Source: Chitinophaga nivalis (GTDB taxonomy: Bacteria > Bacteroidota > Bacteroidia > Chitinophagales > Chitinophagaceae). From it: DNA of 64,000 nt. Within the stretch, counting starts at the first letter, position 1; every line of letters begins with the position of its first letter. Where the stretch lies: positions 4,384,301 through 4,448,300 of the forward strand of contig NZ_JAPDNR010000001.1 in NCBI RefSeq assembly GCF_025989125.1, read 5' to 3'. A program made the position numbers and the translations under genes. Positions 8,461 through 16,384 of the stretch are shown here, piece after piece. Under the pieces are notes generated by a model. It was given only the letters and a program-made list of their open reading frames with translations. It was not told the origin of the DNA and ran no database searches.

Positions 8461-8476
8461 TGTACTAAATGGTACA
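8461..8476. promoter_or_regulatory. Palindromic operator candidate 1
   Basis: TGTACTAAATGGTACA: arms TGTAC and GTACA around a 6-base centre, 19 bases upstream of the hydrolase start. It shares the TGTAC/GTACA core with the longer site at 8560-8587. Confidence 0.45.
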
Positions 8477-8559
8477 AAATTACACCGCACTTCAGCTGAT
8501 GATTGAATGGTCACGCAGCCGTTGTTGAGTGGAACATTGTGTTTCGACGGGGTAAAGGT

Positions 8560-8587
8560 ATATTTTGTACTGATTAGTACAAAATAT
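8560..8587. promoter_or_regulatory. Palindromic operator candidate 2
   Basis: Perfect 12-base arms ATATTTTGTACT (8560-8571) and AGTACAAAATAT (8576-8587) around GATT. It lies upstream of the hydrolase and beyond the end of the deacetylase. The form suits a dimeric regulator such as HxlR or TetR family; none is encoded beside it. Confidence 0.55.
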
Positions 8588-8622
8588 ATTTTTAAAATGG
8601 CCGGGAGGGAGTCTGTTACCGG

Positions 8623-9555
8623 TTAGAGTGCCTGATAGGCCTTGTAAATACGGGCATCCGGATCAGGGCTGGTTTGCAGGTAATGGCGGCGTTGTGCGGC
8701 ATCTGGCATCCAGCGGAACAGCCACGAGAACCCCGCCGCCCCATGGTAATATACCGGTGACGCATATACCGGATCCTGTAAGGCGGCAGCGAGCGAAATA
8801 AACTGATATCCCCTTGCACGGAGGGCGGCTATTAAAGCGGTATAGTGATCGGCGTGTAACAGGTTGGCATGACACAGGTAGATATGTGGGATGGGCCGGT
8901 GGAAAATTTCCAGTGTCAGCTTTTCATAAAATGAAAAAGACGTCAGGGTAAAATCCAGGTATGCCTGTGCGATGCTATCTGCAGCGGGTTGGTCATGCCG
9001 GTGGATGGCGGCGGTATAGAGCGCATTATATACATAATCTGCGCTCTCTATGGTAAAGGGAACGGCATCATAACCCAGTTGCTGCAGGTAATGCCGGCGG
9101 GCCGCCTGCTCCAGGCTGTCTTTGCCCAGGGAATTAAACGGAAAGCGGAAATAAGGAACGGATTGGTGGCCGTTGGCCATCCGGATAATCCGGTCATTGG
9201 CGGCTACTTCTTCCTGAAATTGTGGCAACGAAAGCTCCGCACAGTTGCGGTGATGCAGGGTATGATTGCCCTGTGTAACCAGTGGCTGCCGGGTCCAGCT
9301 GCGTATCAGCTGGCGGCGTAATGCCGGCCGGGTGGCAAGGCTATCATATCCATTGATAAAAGCGGCAACAGGTGTCTGTTGTTGTAGTAGCTGCCGTAAT
9401 AGTTTACGGTTGGCGGCCTGTATCTCACGCAGCGTATAATGTGCCGGCATCGCATTAAAAGGAACATCGTCCATGGTAATGGCCACCCTTTTTTCCTGGG
9501 CATGCAACTGGCATGAAAGCAGTAATAAAATTGCGGATATTATTTTCCTCCTCAT
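8623..9555 (-). CDS. Secreted polysaccharide deacetylase (NodB-like, CE4)
   Basis: A 310-residue protein with a signal peptide ending HAQ near residue 20. NodB motifs follow in order: TMDD (27-30) supplying the catalytic and metal Asp, H-T-L-H-H (98-102) supplying the zinc histidines, and the RFPFN motif. The C-terminal LCHAN motif fits the last conserved His region. Such enzymes remove N-acetyl groups from chitin- or peptidoglycan-type glycans in the periplasm or outside. The ATG at 9555 is chosen over an upstream start at 9585 because it opens directly on the signal peptide. It appears monocistronic. Confidence 0.87.
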   Translation of the reverse strand: MRRKIISAILLLLSCQLHAQEKRVAITMDDVPFNAMPAHYTLREIQAANRKLLRQLLQQQTPVAAFINGYDSLATRPALRRQLIRSWTRQPLVTQGNHTLHHRNCAELSLPQFQEEVAANDRIIRMANGHQSVPYFRFPFNSLGKDSLEQAARRHYLQQLGYDAVPFTIESADYVYNALYTAAIHRHDQPAADSIAQAYLDFTLTSFSFYEKLTLEIFHRPIPHIYLCHANLLHADHYTALIAALRARGYQFISLAAALQDPVYASPVYYHGAAGFSWLFRWMPDAAQRRHYLQTSPDPDARIYKAYQAL

Positions 9556-9751
9556 CTGCCTAAAATAAAATAAAACCAGGAGCAAGTATCACGGATGGGT
9601 TAAAACAGCCAGCGGGCGTGCTGTGTGTGATGGATTTAATTTATCATGCTGTCAACTGATATGGTTGGAATTAACAAAATTGATACTGTTTTACGCTGGG
9701 TAAATGTTGCACTTTTGTAACGAACGATTGATAAGATATAAACCGATAAAA

Positions 9752-10537
9752 ATGCAGATTCCTTTTTTTCAGGTAGACGCTTTTACCAACCAGCCTTTCA
9801 AAGGCAATCCTGCTGCTGTGTGCTTATTGGAAAGTATGCCCGACGATCAGCAGCTGCAACATATTGCGGCAGAAAATAATCTCGCTGAAACCGCTTTTAT
9901 ATTGCCGCTGGCAGCAGGTTATCAGCTGCGCTGGTTTACGCCGGTGGCGGAAGTATCGTTATGCGGACATGCCACCCTGGCCAGCGCCCATGTACTATGG
10001 GAAAGCGGGCGGGTACCTGCAGCTGCCCCCATTACTTTTCATACCCTGAGTGGCCCGCTCACGGCTATCAGACAGGATTCCCGTATTACGCTGAATTTTC
10101 CGGCGCGAGGCAACGAGCCTGTGGTATTACCTGCTAACTTACAGCAGCTGTTTGGCAACGACTATGTGCATGCAGCGTATAGCTTTGACCGTTATATCGT
10201 GGAATTGTCTTCCGGTGAAGCGGTAGCCGCTTTTAAACCAGACCGGGAACTGCTGGGCGACGTATTGTGCGTGGTCACCGGCAAGGCGGCGCCTGATAGC
10301 GCCTATGATTTTGTATCCCGTTTTTTTGCCGTGCCTATCGGTGTGGATGAAGATCCGGTGACGGGTTCGGCACATTGCAGCCTGGCGCCTTACTGGGCAG
10401 AGCGGTTGCAGAAAAATAATTTTCTGGCGTACCAGGCATCTGCCCGGGGTGGAGAACTGCAGGTAGTGCTGGATAACGAGCGGGTATTCCTGAGCGGCGA
10501 AGCTGTGACCATTATAAACGGTACCTTTCACCTGTAA
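9752..10537 (+). CDS. PhzF-family isomerase/epimerase
   Basis: A 261-residue member of the PhzF/DapF fold. It opens with QVDAFTNQPFKGNPAAVCLL, typical of the family, and has the catalytic Glu46 (NNLAETAFI), SLCGHATLASAHVL and the C-terminal DEDPVTGSAHC motif. PhzF enzymes catalyse proton shifts; most homologues outside phenazine loci have unknown substrates, and no phenazine genes are present here. The ATG at 9752 is used. It leads an operon with a thioesterase, a DinB-like protein and a PEP-mutase-like enzyme, with gaps of 27 and 2 bases and a final overlap. Confidence 0.9.
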   Translation: MQIPFFQVDAFTNQPFKGNPAAVCLLESMPDDQQLQHIAAENNLAETAFILPLAAGYQLRWFTPVAEVSLCGHATLASAHVLWESGRVPAAAPITFHTLSGPLTAIRQDSRITLNFPARGNEPVVLPANLQQLFGNDYVHAAYSFDRYIVELSSGEAVAAFKPDRELLGDVLCVVTGKAAPDSAYDFVSRFFAVPIGVDEDPVTGSAHCSLAPYWAERLQKNNFLAYQASARGGELQVVLDNERVFLSGEAVTIINGTFHL

Positions 10538-10564
10538 ACGATTTCCTGTTTTTATAAACCACGT

Positions 10565-10990
10565 ATGGAAAAACTATCGCCCGCTATTGAACAAAGAACC
10601 TTGGAAAGCTTTGCCCGTCAGCGTTTAATGACACTGTACGGCGCAACGGTATCGGGACTTGCCCCCGGATTTATGGAAATCAGCGTACTGCCCATGGAAG
10701 CCCTGTTGCGTACTTCCGGTATTTTCCATGGCGGCGTATTGGCGGCGCTGGCGGATACGGCAGCCGGCTATGCTGCTGCTACGATGCAGCCACAGGACAC
10801 CAGTTTCCTGACGGTAGAATTCAAGATCAACTTTCTGCATACCGCAAAGGGAGAAAAGCTGCTGGCCAGCGGAAAAGTCCTGAAAGCCGGCAGTACGCTT
10901 ACGGTATGTCAGGCTGATTTGTATACCGTACAGCAGGACGTGGAAAAACACGTCGCCACGGCCCTCGTCACCTTAATGAAAGCCCGTTGA
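10565..10990 (+). CDS. PaaI-type hotdog-fold thioesterase
   Basis: The 141-residue product shows the hotdog thioesterase signature HGGVLAALADTAAGYA (about residues 56-71) and the VEFKINFLHTAKG strand segment. Family members hydrolyse acyl- or aryl-CoA thioesters in the cytoplasm, often as a housekeeping release of stalled CoA esters. It is the second gene of the PhzF operon, and its stop lies 2 bases before the next ATG. Confidence 0.88.
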   Translation: MEKLSPAIEQRTLESFARQRLMTLYGATVSGLAPGFMEISVLPMEALLRTSGIFHGGVLAALADTAAGYAAATMQPQDTSFLTVEFKINFLHTAKGEKLLASGKVLKAGSTLTVCQADLYTVQQDVEKHVATALVTLMKAR

Positions 10991-10992
10991 AT

Positions 10993-11511
10993 ATGGAAAT
11001 CACGTCGATATCTTCTTTTCTGGATTATTATGGCAGTATCCGCGCGCGAACGCTCCGCTTACTGCAATGTGTACCGCCCGACCAGCTGGATTGGAGCTAT
11101 ATGCCCGGCAAATTCACCATTGCCGATCATATCCGGCACCTGGCGGCAATAGAACGTTATATGTATGCCGAAACGGTAGCCGGCCGCCCCTGTGTGTACA
11201 GCGGATGTGGTAAGGAGCTGGCCGATGGCTATGAAGCCGTGATGCAATATTTTCATACCCTGCATGCGCAATCGCTGACGATCTTTCGTTCGCTCCGTGA
11301 TGAAGACCTGCAGCAAAAATGTACCACGCCCGGCAACATACAGATTACTACCTGGAAATGGTTGCGTGCGATGGTGGAACACGAAGTACATCACAGGGCC
11401 CAGCTCTACCTGTATCTGAATATAATAGGGGTGAAAACACCACCTATGTTTGGTTTGTCATCAGAGGAAATCATTGCTAACAGTATTTCAATATCATCAT
11501 CCAATGAGTAA
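10993..11511 (+). CDS. DinB-family putative metal-dependent protein
   Basis: The 172-residue four-helix-bundle protein of the DinB/YfiT type has candidate metal histidines in DHIRHLAAIE (near residue 42) and EHEVHHRAQLYLYL (near residue 132). DinB-like proteins bind a divalent metal; several act as thiol-S-transferases, but the function of most is unknown. The ATG at 10993 avoids an overlap with the thioesterase; a TTG two codons earlier is possible. Its end overlaps the next gene by 8 bases, indicating translational coupling. Confidence 0.85.
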   Translation: MEITSISSFLDYYGSIRARTLRLLQCVPPDQLDWSYMPGKFTIADHIRHLAAIERYMYAETVAGRPCVYSGCGKELADGYEAVMQYFHTLHAQSLTIFRSLRDEDLQQKCTTPGNIQITTWKWLRAMVEHEVHHRAQLYLYLNIIGVKTPPMFGLSSEEIIANSISISSSNE

Positions 11512-12268
11512 CTACAACATTTTTAAACAACTGCATCAGGAGTCCGCTCCGCTTTTACTGGGTAATGCCTGGAATGTGGCCAGCGCCCGCATATTGGAAG
11601 AAAGTGGTATCAAGGCGATTGGTACTTCCAGTTCTGCCATTGCCGATACACTCGGGTATGAAGACGGCGAGCATATTCCTTTTGATGAATTATTTTTTAT
11701 CATTGAAAAAATAGCCCGGCACGTACGGGTACCGTTGTCTGCGGATATTGAAAGTGGTTACAGCAAAGAGGTAGCCACCGTCATTCAGCATATAGAACGC
11801 CTGTACAATATCGGAGTGGTGGGTATTAATCTGGAAGACTCCATCGCTGCTGCCCGGGAACTGGTTCCCACAGACATTTTCCGCCGTAAGGTGGAAACCA
11901 TCAAAAACTATCTGGTGCAGCAAAACATGGATTTTTTTCTGAACATACGAACAGATACTTTTTTACTGGATATAGCAGATCCCCTGCCGGAAACTTTTGC
12001 GCGTATTCACGCTTTTGAGCAGGCGGGTGCAGACGGTATTTTTGTGCCTTTTATTAAAAAGCCCGAAGATATCCGGCAGGTGACTGCTGCTACATCATTA
12101 CCTGTGAATGTGTTGTCTATGCATGGTTTGCCATCTTTTGAGGTACTACAGGAAGCCGGTGTGAAGCGGATCAGTATGGGAGGTAGTGTGTACCGCGCGG
12201 TGTATAAAGGGTTAACAGCTACGGTACAGGAAATTGTGCATACAAAATCTTTTAATCCGGTATTCTGA
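11504..12268 (+). CDS. Isocitrate lyase/PEP mutase-family enzyme
   Basis: A 254-residue TIM-barrel protein of the ICL/PEP-mutase superfamily: GNAWNVASARILEESG at the N-terminus, the substrate/Mg site SADIESGYS (about 84-92), INLED (about 111) and the C-terminal SMGGSVYRA. Characterised relatives cleave or form C-C or P-C bonds of small oxo acids. The lyase-specific KKCGH-type loop is absent, so it is not isocitrate lyase itself. Last gene of the PhzF operon, starting inside the DinB gene. Confidence 0.87.
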   Translation: MSNYNIFKQLHQESAPLLLGNAWNVASARILEESGIKAIGTSSSAIADTLGYEDGEHIPFDELFFIIEKIARHVRVPLSADIESGYSKEVATVIQHIERLYNIGVVGINLEDSIAAARELVPTDIFRRKVETIKNYLVQQNMDFFLNIRTDTFLLDIADPLPETFARIHAFEQAGADGIFVPFIKKPEDIRQVTAATSLPVNVLSMHGLPSFEVLQEAGVKRISMGGSVYRAVYKGLTATVQEIVHTKSFNPVF

Positions 12269-12270
12269 GG

Positions 12271-12402
12271 TTACTTTTTAATTACCCAGTAGCCAATGGC
12301 CAACCATACGAGGCCTTTAGCCAGGAAAAAAAGGAAGCCCCAGAAGCCGATCCTTTTTATCCATTTGATAATCTGTTCTTTTTTACTGGAGACTGTTGAC
12401 AT
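12271..12402 (-). CDS. Small membrane protein, 43 residues
   Basis: ATG at 12402 reads 43 codons to TAA at 12271. A basic, polar N-terminus (KKEQIIKWIKR) precedes one long hydrophobic helix rich in Gly, Phe and Trp (GFWGFLFFLAKGLVWLAIGYW), ending in Lys-Lys. This charge pattern fits a single-span membrane protein with the N-terminus inside. It lies downstream of the UvrA-like gene on the same strand, separated by a long inverted repeat. Codon use looks coding, with clean amphipathic design. Function unknown. Confidence 0.7.
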   Translation of the reverse strand: MSTVSSKKEQIIKWIKRIGFWGFLFFLAKGLVWLAIGYWVIKK

Positions 12403-12465
12403 AATGCGCTAATTTTACAGCTTTTTTGGTTCGCAATTTACCTGTTTTTGGGATATGATTACAAG

Positions 12466-12543
12466 TTAAAAATTACGCTTTTTTCCGGAAGATAAAGTCA
12501 GCTATCAGTCGTTTTTTATCGACAGGGAAAGCGTAATTTTTAA
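12466..12543. repeat. Long inverted repeat with 15-base perfect arms
   Basis: TTAAAAATTACGCTT (12466-12480) and its exact reverse complement (12529-12543) enclose 48 bases that contain a further short TCG/CGA pairing. The length and A/T-rich ends suggest a miniature inverted-repeat element or a structured transcript end. It begins 9 bases after the stop of the UvrA-like gene (minus strand), so it could also act as its terminator. Confidence 0.6.
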
Positions 12544-12551
12544 GGCTGTTG

Positions 12552-14816
12552 TCAGCTGATTTGTTTTTTCAGGAAAGTGCTGGTAACGGCTGTTTTATGT
12601 TTTACTAACCCCGCCGGTAATCCTTCAAATACCACTTGCCCGCCATCACGGCCAGCGCCCGGCCCCATTTCTATGATCCAGTCTGCCTGACTGATTACCT
12701 GCAGGTTATGTTCAATAACAATCACTGTGCTGCCATTGTCAGTGAGCCGGTTTAATAAGATGATCAGTTTTTCCACATCAGACAAATGTAGTCCGGTAGT
12801 AGGTTCATCCAGTACATAAATATTCCCGCTTTTTTCCAGTTCCGTAGCCAGTTTAATCCGTTGTCTTTCTCCGCCGGAGAGGGTACTGAGCGGTTGCCCC
12901 AGGGTGAGGTAACCTAAGCCTACATCGTATAGGCGTTGCAGTATGTCGTGTATGACCGGCGTTTCAAAAAAGTCCAGCGCGGTTGTTACAGGCATCTGTA
13001 AGATCTCATGGATATTTTTCCCCTGCAGGGTATACTGTAATACTTCCGGTGTAAAACGCTGTCCCTGACAGGTTTCGCAGATACTCACCACAGGATCCAT
13101 AAAGGCGAGATCAGTGTAGGTATGACCCAGGCCCCGGCAAGTGGGGCAGGCGCCTTTGGAGTTGGCACTGAATAAAGATGCCGATACCTTGTTTTCCTGT
13201 GCAAACAACTCACGTAACGGGTCTGCTATACCGGTATAGGTAGCCGGATTGGAACGCCTGGAACCGGTAATGGCGCCCTGATCGATGCAGATGGCGGTGG
13301 GATAATGGCGGGGGAGTACCCCATTAATCAGGCTGCTCTTGCCGGAACCGGCTACGCCGGTTACCACGGTGAGTACGCCGGTGGGTATACGTACGGTGAC
13401 CTGTTTCAGGTTATGCAGGGAGGCATTTTCGATCAACAGGTTGCCGGCAGGCTTGCGTGGGGTGCTTTTTAAGGCCATTTTACGGGCAAGATGGGTACCG
13501 GTGAGGGTGTGTGCCTTCCGGAGTCCTTCCAGGCTGCCCTGGTATACAATCTGCCCGCCCTGGGTACCTGCGCCGGGCCCCATATCAATGATATGATCGG
13601 CGATGGCAATAACATCCGGATCATGCTCTACTACGAGTACGGTATTCCCTTTATCCCGCAGCTGCCGAAGCAGTTTATTGAGCTGATGTACATCCCGGGG
13701 ATGCATCCCGATGCTGGGTTCGTCGAAGATGTAGGTCATACCTGTCAGGCTGCTCCCGAGGTGACGTACCATCTTTACCCGCTGGGATTCGCCACCGGAA
13801 AGCGTAGCCGTTTCCCGGCTGAGGGTAAGGTAGCCTAAACCAATGCCCATCAGGTGTTCCAGCCGTTCCGTAATGGCGGCGGTAATCGTATGTGCTACCG
13901 GATCCCGGACGGTGTGGATGAAATCGGCCAGGTCATTGATTTGCCAGGAGGTACAGTCGGCAATATGATAGCCGTTGATCCGGCAGGCCAGTATTTCCGG
14001 GCGTAGCCGGGCGCCATGGCAATCAGGGCAGGGGCCGCGGCCTATTACCTGGTCAAAGGCGGCCTTGTATTTGCCCTTGGTTTCTTTGGATTCTTTGGCG
14101 ATATAACTGCGTATAAAACGGGGCAGCACGCCTTCGTACAAGCTGGTGGGCGGCCATTCCGGGGCTGGGTTGGGCAGCCGGAATTCCTCCTGATATACCA
14201 GCAGCTGCCATTCTTCCGGCGTATAATTTTTCAGCAGTTTATCGTTGTCAAACAGGCCGGAGTGTACATATCTTTTCCAGCGCCAGCCTCCCGGGGCAAA
14301 GGTGGGAAAACGAATGGCGCCTGTGTTGAGCGAACGGTTTTTATCCAGCAACAGGTCTACATCCGGCTGTGCAACGGTACCCAGGCCTTCGCAGGTAGGA
14401 CACATGCCATCCGGATGGTTGAAGGAGAAAGCCGTGGCATAACCGGCAAAGGGCTTCCCGGCACGGGAATACAATAAACGGAGCAGGGTGTAGATATCTG
14501 TAATGGTACCTACGGTAGAGCGGGCATTGCCGCCGAGCCGCTGCTGGTCTACGATGATGGCGGCGGATAGTTGTTGTATGAGATCTGCATCCGGTTGTCC
14601 GTAATGTGGTAGCCGGTGTCTGGCAAAGGCCGGAAAGGTTTCATTTAACTGCCGTTGAGATTCGGCTGCAATGGTATCAAATACCAGCGACGATTTACCG
14701 GAACCCGACACACCCGTGAAGATGGTAATGACTTCTTTCGGAATGGTTACGGAGATATTTTTCAGGTTGTTTTCCCGCGCTCCCTTGATAATGATGGCAT
14801 TTTTAGGATGTTTCAT
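12552..14816 (-). CDS. UvrA-like ABC ATPase (short UvrA2/DrrC type)
   Basis: A 754-residue tandem ABC protein of the UvrA family. Order: Walker A GVSGSGKSS (35-43), zinc motif CPTCEGLG, signature LSGGESQRVKM with FDEPSIGMHPRD; then a second Walker A GVAGSGKSS, second zinc region CPTCRGLGH ... CETCQGQRF, signature LSGGERQRIKL and LDEPTTGLHLSD. At 754 residues it is shorter than canonical UvrA (about 940), as in the UvrA2/DrrC class linked to DNA-intercalating drug tolerance rather than core excision repair. The ATG at 14816 is chosen because homology begins immediately after it. A MarR regulator is divergent, with operator-like repeats between. Confidence 0.9.
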   Translation of the reverse strand: MKHPKNAIIIKGARENNLKNISVTIPKEVITIFTGVSGSGKSSLVFDTIAAESQRQLNETFPAFARHRLPHYGQPDADLIQQLSAAIIVDQQRLGGNARSTVGTITDIYTLLRLLYSRAGKPFAGYATAFSFNHPDGMCPTCEGLGTVAQPDVDLLLDKNRSLNTGAIRFPTFAPGGWRWKRYVHSGLFDNDKLLKNYTPEEWQLLVYQEEFRLPNPAPEWPPTSLYEGVLPRFIRSYIAKESKETKGKYKAAFDQVIGRGPCPDCHGARLRPEILACRINGYHIADCTSWQINDLADFIHTVRDPVAHTITAAITERLEHLMGIGLGYLTLSRETATLSGGESQRVKMVRHLGSSLTGMTYIFDEPSIGMHPRDVHQLNKLLRQLRDKGNTVLVVEHDPDVIAIADHIIDMGPGAGTQGGQIVYQGSLEGLRKAHTLTGTHLARKMALKSTPRKPAGNLLIENASLHNLKQVTVRIPTGVLTVVTGVAGSGKSSLINGVLPRHYPTAICIDQGAITGSRRSNPATYTGIADPLRELFAQENKVSASLFSANSKGACPTCRGLGHTYTDLAFMDPVVSICETCQGQRFTPEVLQYTLQGKNIHEILQMPVTTALDFFETPVIHDILQRLYDVGLGYLTLGQPLSTLSGGERQRIKLATELEKSGNIYVLDEPTTGLHLSDVEKLIILLNRLTDNGSTVIVIEHNLQVISQADWIIEMGPGAGRDGGQVVFEGLPAGLVKHKTAVTSTFLKKQIS

Positions 14817-14862
14817 TACTTTTGAGTTTGCATAACCATGCTGATGGTTAAAGGTGTAAATG

Positions 14863-14877
14863 GTTAACAAAGTTAAC
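14863..14877. promoter_or_regulatory. MarR operator candidate
   Basis: GTTAACAAAGTTAAC: two GTTAAC half-sites 3 bases apart in the 77-base region between the divergent UvrA-like and marR genes. A second small palindrome, AACCATGCTGATGGTT, lies at about 14834-14849. MarR dimers typically bind such sites and repress both flanking promoters. Confidence 0.5.
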
Positions 14878-14893
14878 GATAATTGTCTGACCA

Positions 14894-15316
14894 ATGGCTG
14901 ATAAATCCAACCCGGCATTCGAAGCGGTATATACTGAATTTCAGTGCCTGATAATGGCCGAAGTAAACCGGCTGAGTATAGATGGCATCAGTGCCACACA
15001 ATACAATATGCTGGATTTTATTATCCGTAACGGACCATGCACGACCAGCATGCTGGCAAAAGGATTTCATATTTCTCCGCCGGCTGTTTCCCGGCACATG
15101 AAAAAATTGCTGGAAAAAAAATACGTACTCCAGGTGCGGGATAAGGACGATCGCCGTCACTATTTTCATCGGATTACCCCCAAGGGAATGAAGCTGGTGA
15201 AAAATGCCACCCATCTGCGAAAAAATATGTCGGCAAACATACAACAGGCATTATCCAAACCCGACCTGATCACTTTCACCCGTTTATGCCGGCAGATTGT
15301 AGACCAAATTAAATGA
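14894..15316 (+). CDS. MarR-family transcriptional regulator
   Basis: A 140-residue winged-helix protein. The recognition region is GPCTTSMLAKGFHISPPAVSRHMKKLLEKKYV, followed by the wing DKDDRRHYFHRITPKGMKLV. MarR proteins are dimeric repressors that release DNA on binding small, often aromatic or toxic, ligands. Because it is divergent from the UvrA-like protein and repeats lie between, it probably controls that gene and itself in response to a DNA-damaging or intercalating compound; this is inferred. Confidence 0.9.
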   Translation: MADKSNPAFEAVYTEFQCLIMAEVNRLSIDGISATQYNMLDFIIRNGPCTTSMLAKGFHISPPAVSRHMKKLLEKKYVLQVRDKDDRRHYFHRITPKGMKLVKNATHLRKNMSANIQQALSKPDLITFTRLCRQIVDQIK

Positions 15317-15393
15317 TTACGCCTGTCTGAGGTTGTTGGCTTTATTGTATCTTCATTTCTGCCGGATATGGAAATCCGTTTAACCCTATTACG

Positions 15394-15837
15394 ATGATTT
15401 ACAGAGAAGCAACCCTGGCGGATATTCCCGGTTTATTCCGGGTACGTTTAGCCGTAAAAGAGAACAGGCTGGTAAATACCAGTCTGGTTACAGAAGCAGA
15501 TTATATCAGGTACCTGACCACCGATGGTAAAGGCTGGGTGGCCGCCACTATGCATGCAATTATTGGATTTGCCATCATTGATACGCACAGGAATAATATC
15601 TGGGCCTTATTTGTAGATCCGGCTTTTGAAGGGCAGGGCGTTGGCAAAACCTTACAGACAGCAATGCTCCACTGGCATTTTACCCGGTCTGCCGCCCCGT
15701 TGTGGCTCGGTACCGGCAAAGGCACCCGTGCAGAAAAATTTTATACCCTTACCGGCTGGAAACCCTGCGGCATCCTGGAAACCGGTGAGCAGAAGTTTGA
15801 AATAACCTATGACGCCTGGCAGAACAGGCAATGTTAA
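15394..15837 (+). CDS. GNAT-family N-acetyltransferase
   Basis: A 147-residue GNAT protein. Motif A is visible as FVDPAFEGQGVGKTLQTA (the acetyl-CoA pyrophosphate loop QGVGKT at 81-86), preceded by a beta strand (IIGFAIIDTHRNNIWALFV) and followed by a YTLTGW motif near the C-terminus. It transfers an acetyl group to an amine; the substrate is unknown. The next gene starts 13 bases after its stop. Confidence 0.9.
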   Translation: MIYREATLADIPGLFRVRLAVKENRLVNTSLVTEADYIRYLTTDGKGWVAATMHAIIGFAIIDTHRNNIWALFVDPAFEGQGVGKTLQTAMLHWHFTRSAAPLWLGTGKGTRAEKFYTLTGWKPCGILETGEQKFEITYDAWQNRQC

Positions 15838-15850
15838 TGTATCAGAGACT

Positions 15851-16312
15851 ATGAAAAAACGACTACTTTTTGTTATCTTTTTTTTCTTCATGATCGCCGG
15901 CAGTTATGCCCAGGAAAACAAACTGCCTGATATGACGCTGACAGACCGGCAACAACATCCCTGGCAGCTGACTGCGCAGAAAGGAAAAGTGATGTTTATC
16001 TATCTCTGGAATGGCTATGAACCCAGCGTCAGCGACCTGGCTTTCCTGGAATGGGTGGAGAAACGTTATGGCAACCGGATACAGTATGCCTATATCACAA
16101 AAGGGGCCTTTTCCGGCGCGTGGCGCAAACTGTTTGACCGTTTCCCGCAGCTAAAGGGATTGCAGGGTGAAACCGCTGGTAAAGATGAAGAAAAGTGGTC
16201 CCGGTTCATGGAGCATTATGCCAGCATTGTACTGGTAGATAAAAAAGGCCGGATCTATTACCAGAATCCTTACCAGTTTGAAGAAGCACTCGATCAATAC
16301 CTGAAAGAATAA
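15851..16312 (+). CDS. Exported thioredoxin-fold protein lacking the CxxC site
   Basis: A 153-residue protein with a signal peptide ending YAQ near residue 20. Beyond it, the layout is that of a TlpA/redoxin domain (LPDMTLTDRQQHPWQL, then KGKVMFIYLWNGYEP), but the position where W-C-x-x-C should lie reads WNGYEPS and the mature protein has no Cys. It is therefore unlikely to be a disulfide oxidoreductase; it may bind a partner or be a degenerate relative. The ATG at 15851 opens the signal peptide; an upstream start overlaps the acetyltransferase. Confidence 0.7.
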   Translation: MKKRLLFVIFFFFMIAGSYAQENKLPDMTLTDRQQHPWQLTAQKGKVMFIYLWNGYEPSVSDLAFLEWVEKRYGNRIQYAYITKGAFSGAWRKLFDRFPQLKGLQGETAGKDEEKWSRFMEHYASIVLVDKKGRIYYQNPYQFEEALDQYLKE

Positions 16313-16321
16313 ACCGGTATA

Positions 16322-16368
16322 AACAGCAGGGATCCGGGCACCTTATTTTTGCCCGGATCCCTGCTGTT
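16322..16368. terminator. Strong bidirectional hairpin
   Basis: Perfect 18-base arms (16322-16339 and 16351-16368, GC-rich core GGATCCGGGC) around an 11-base T-rich loop, lying between the convergent stops at 16312 and 16385. Confidence 0.8.
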
Positions 16369-16384
16369 GATGTGATGTTTATTG

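Noticed and set aside
9752..10537. Phenazine biosynthesis
   Set aside because: Only a PhzF-family protein is present; no PhzA/B/D/E/G genes. PhzF homologues are widespread without phenazines.
11504..12268. Isocitrate lyase of the glyoxylate shunt
   Set aside because: Length (254 residues) and lack of the lyase catalytic Cys loop show it is a superfamily relative, not AceA.
12552..14816. Housekeeping UvrA
   Set aside because: Too short by nearly 200 residues and paired with a MarR gene rather than standing alone; fits the UvrA2/DrrC class.
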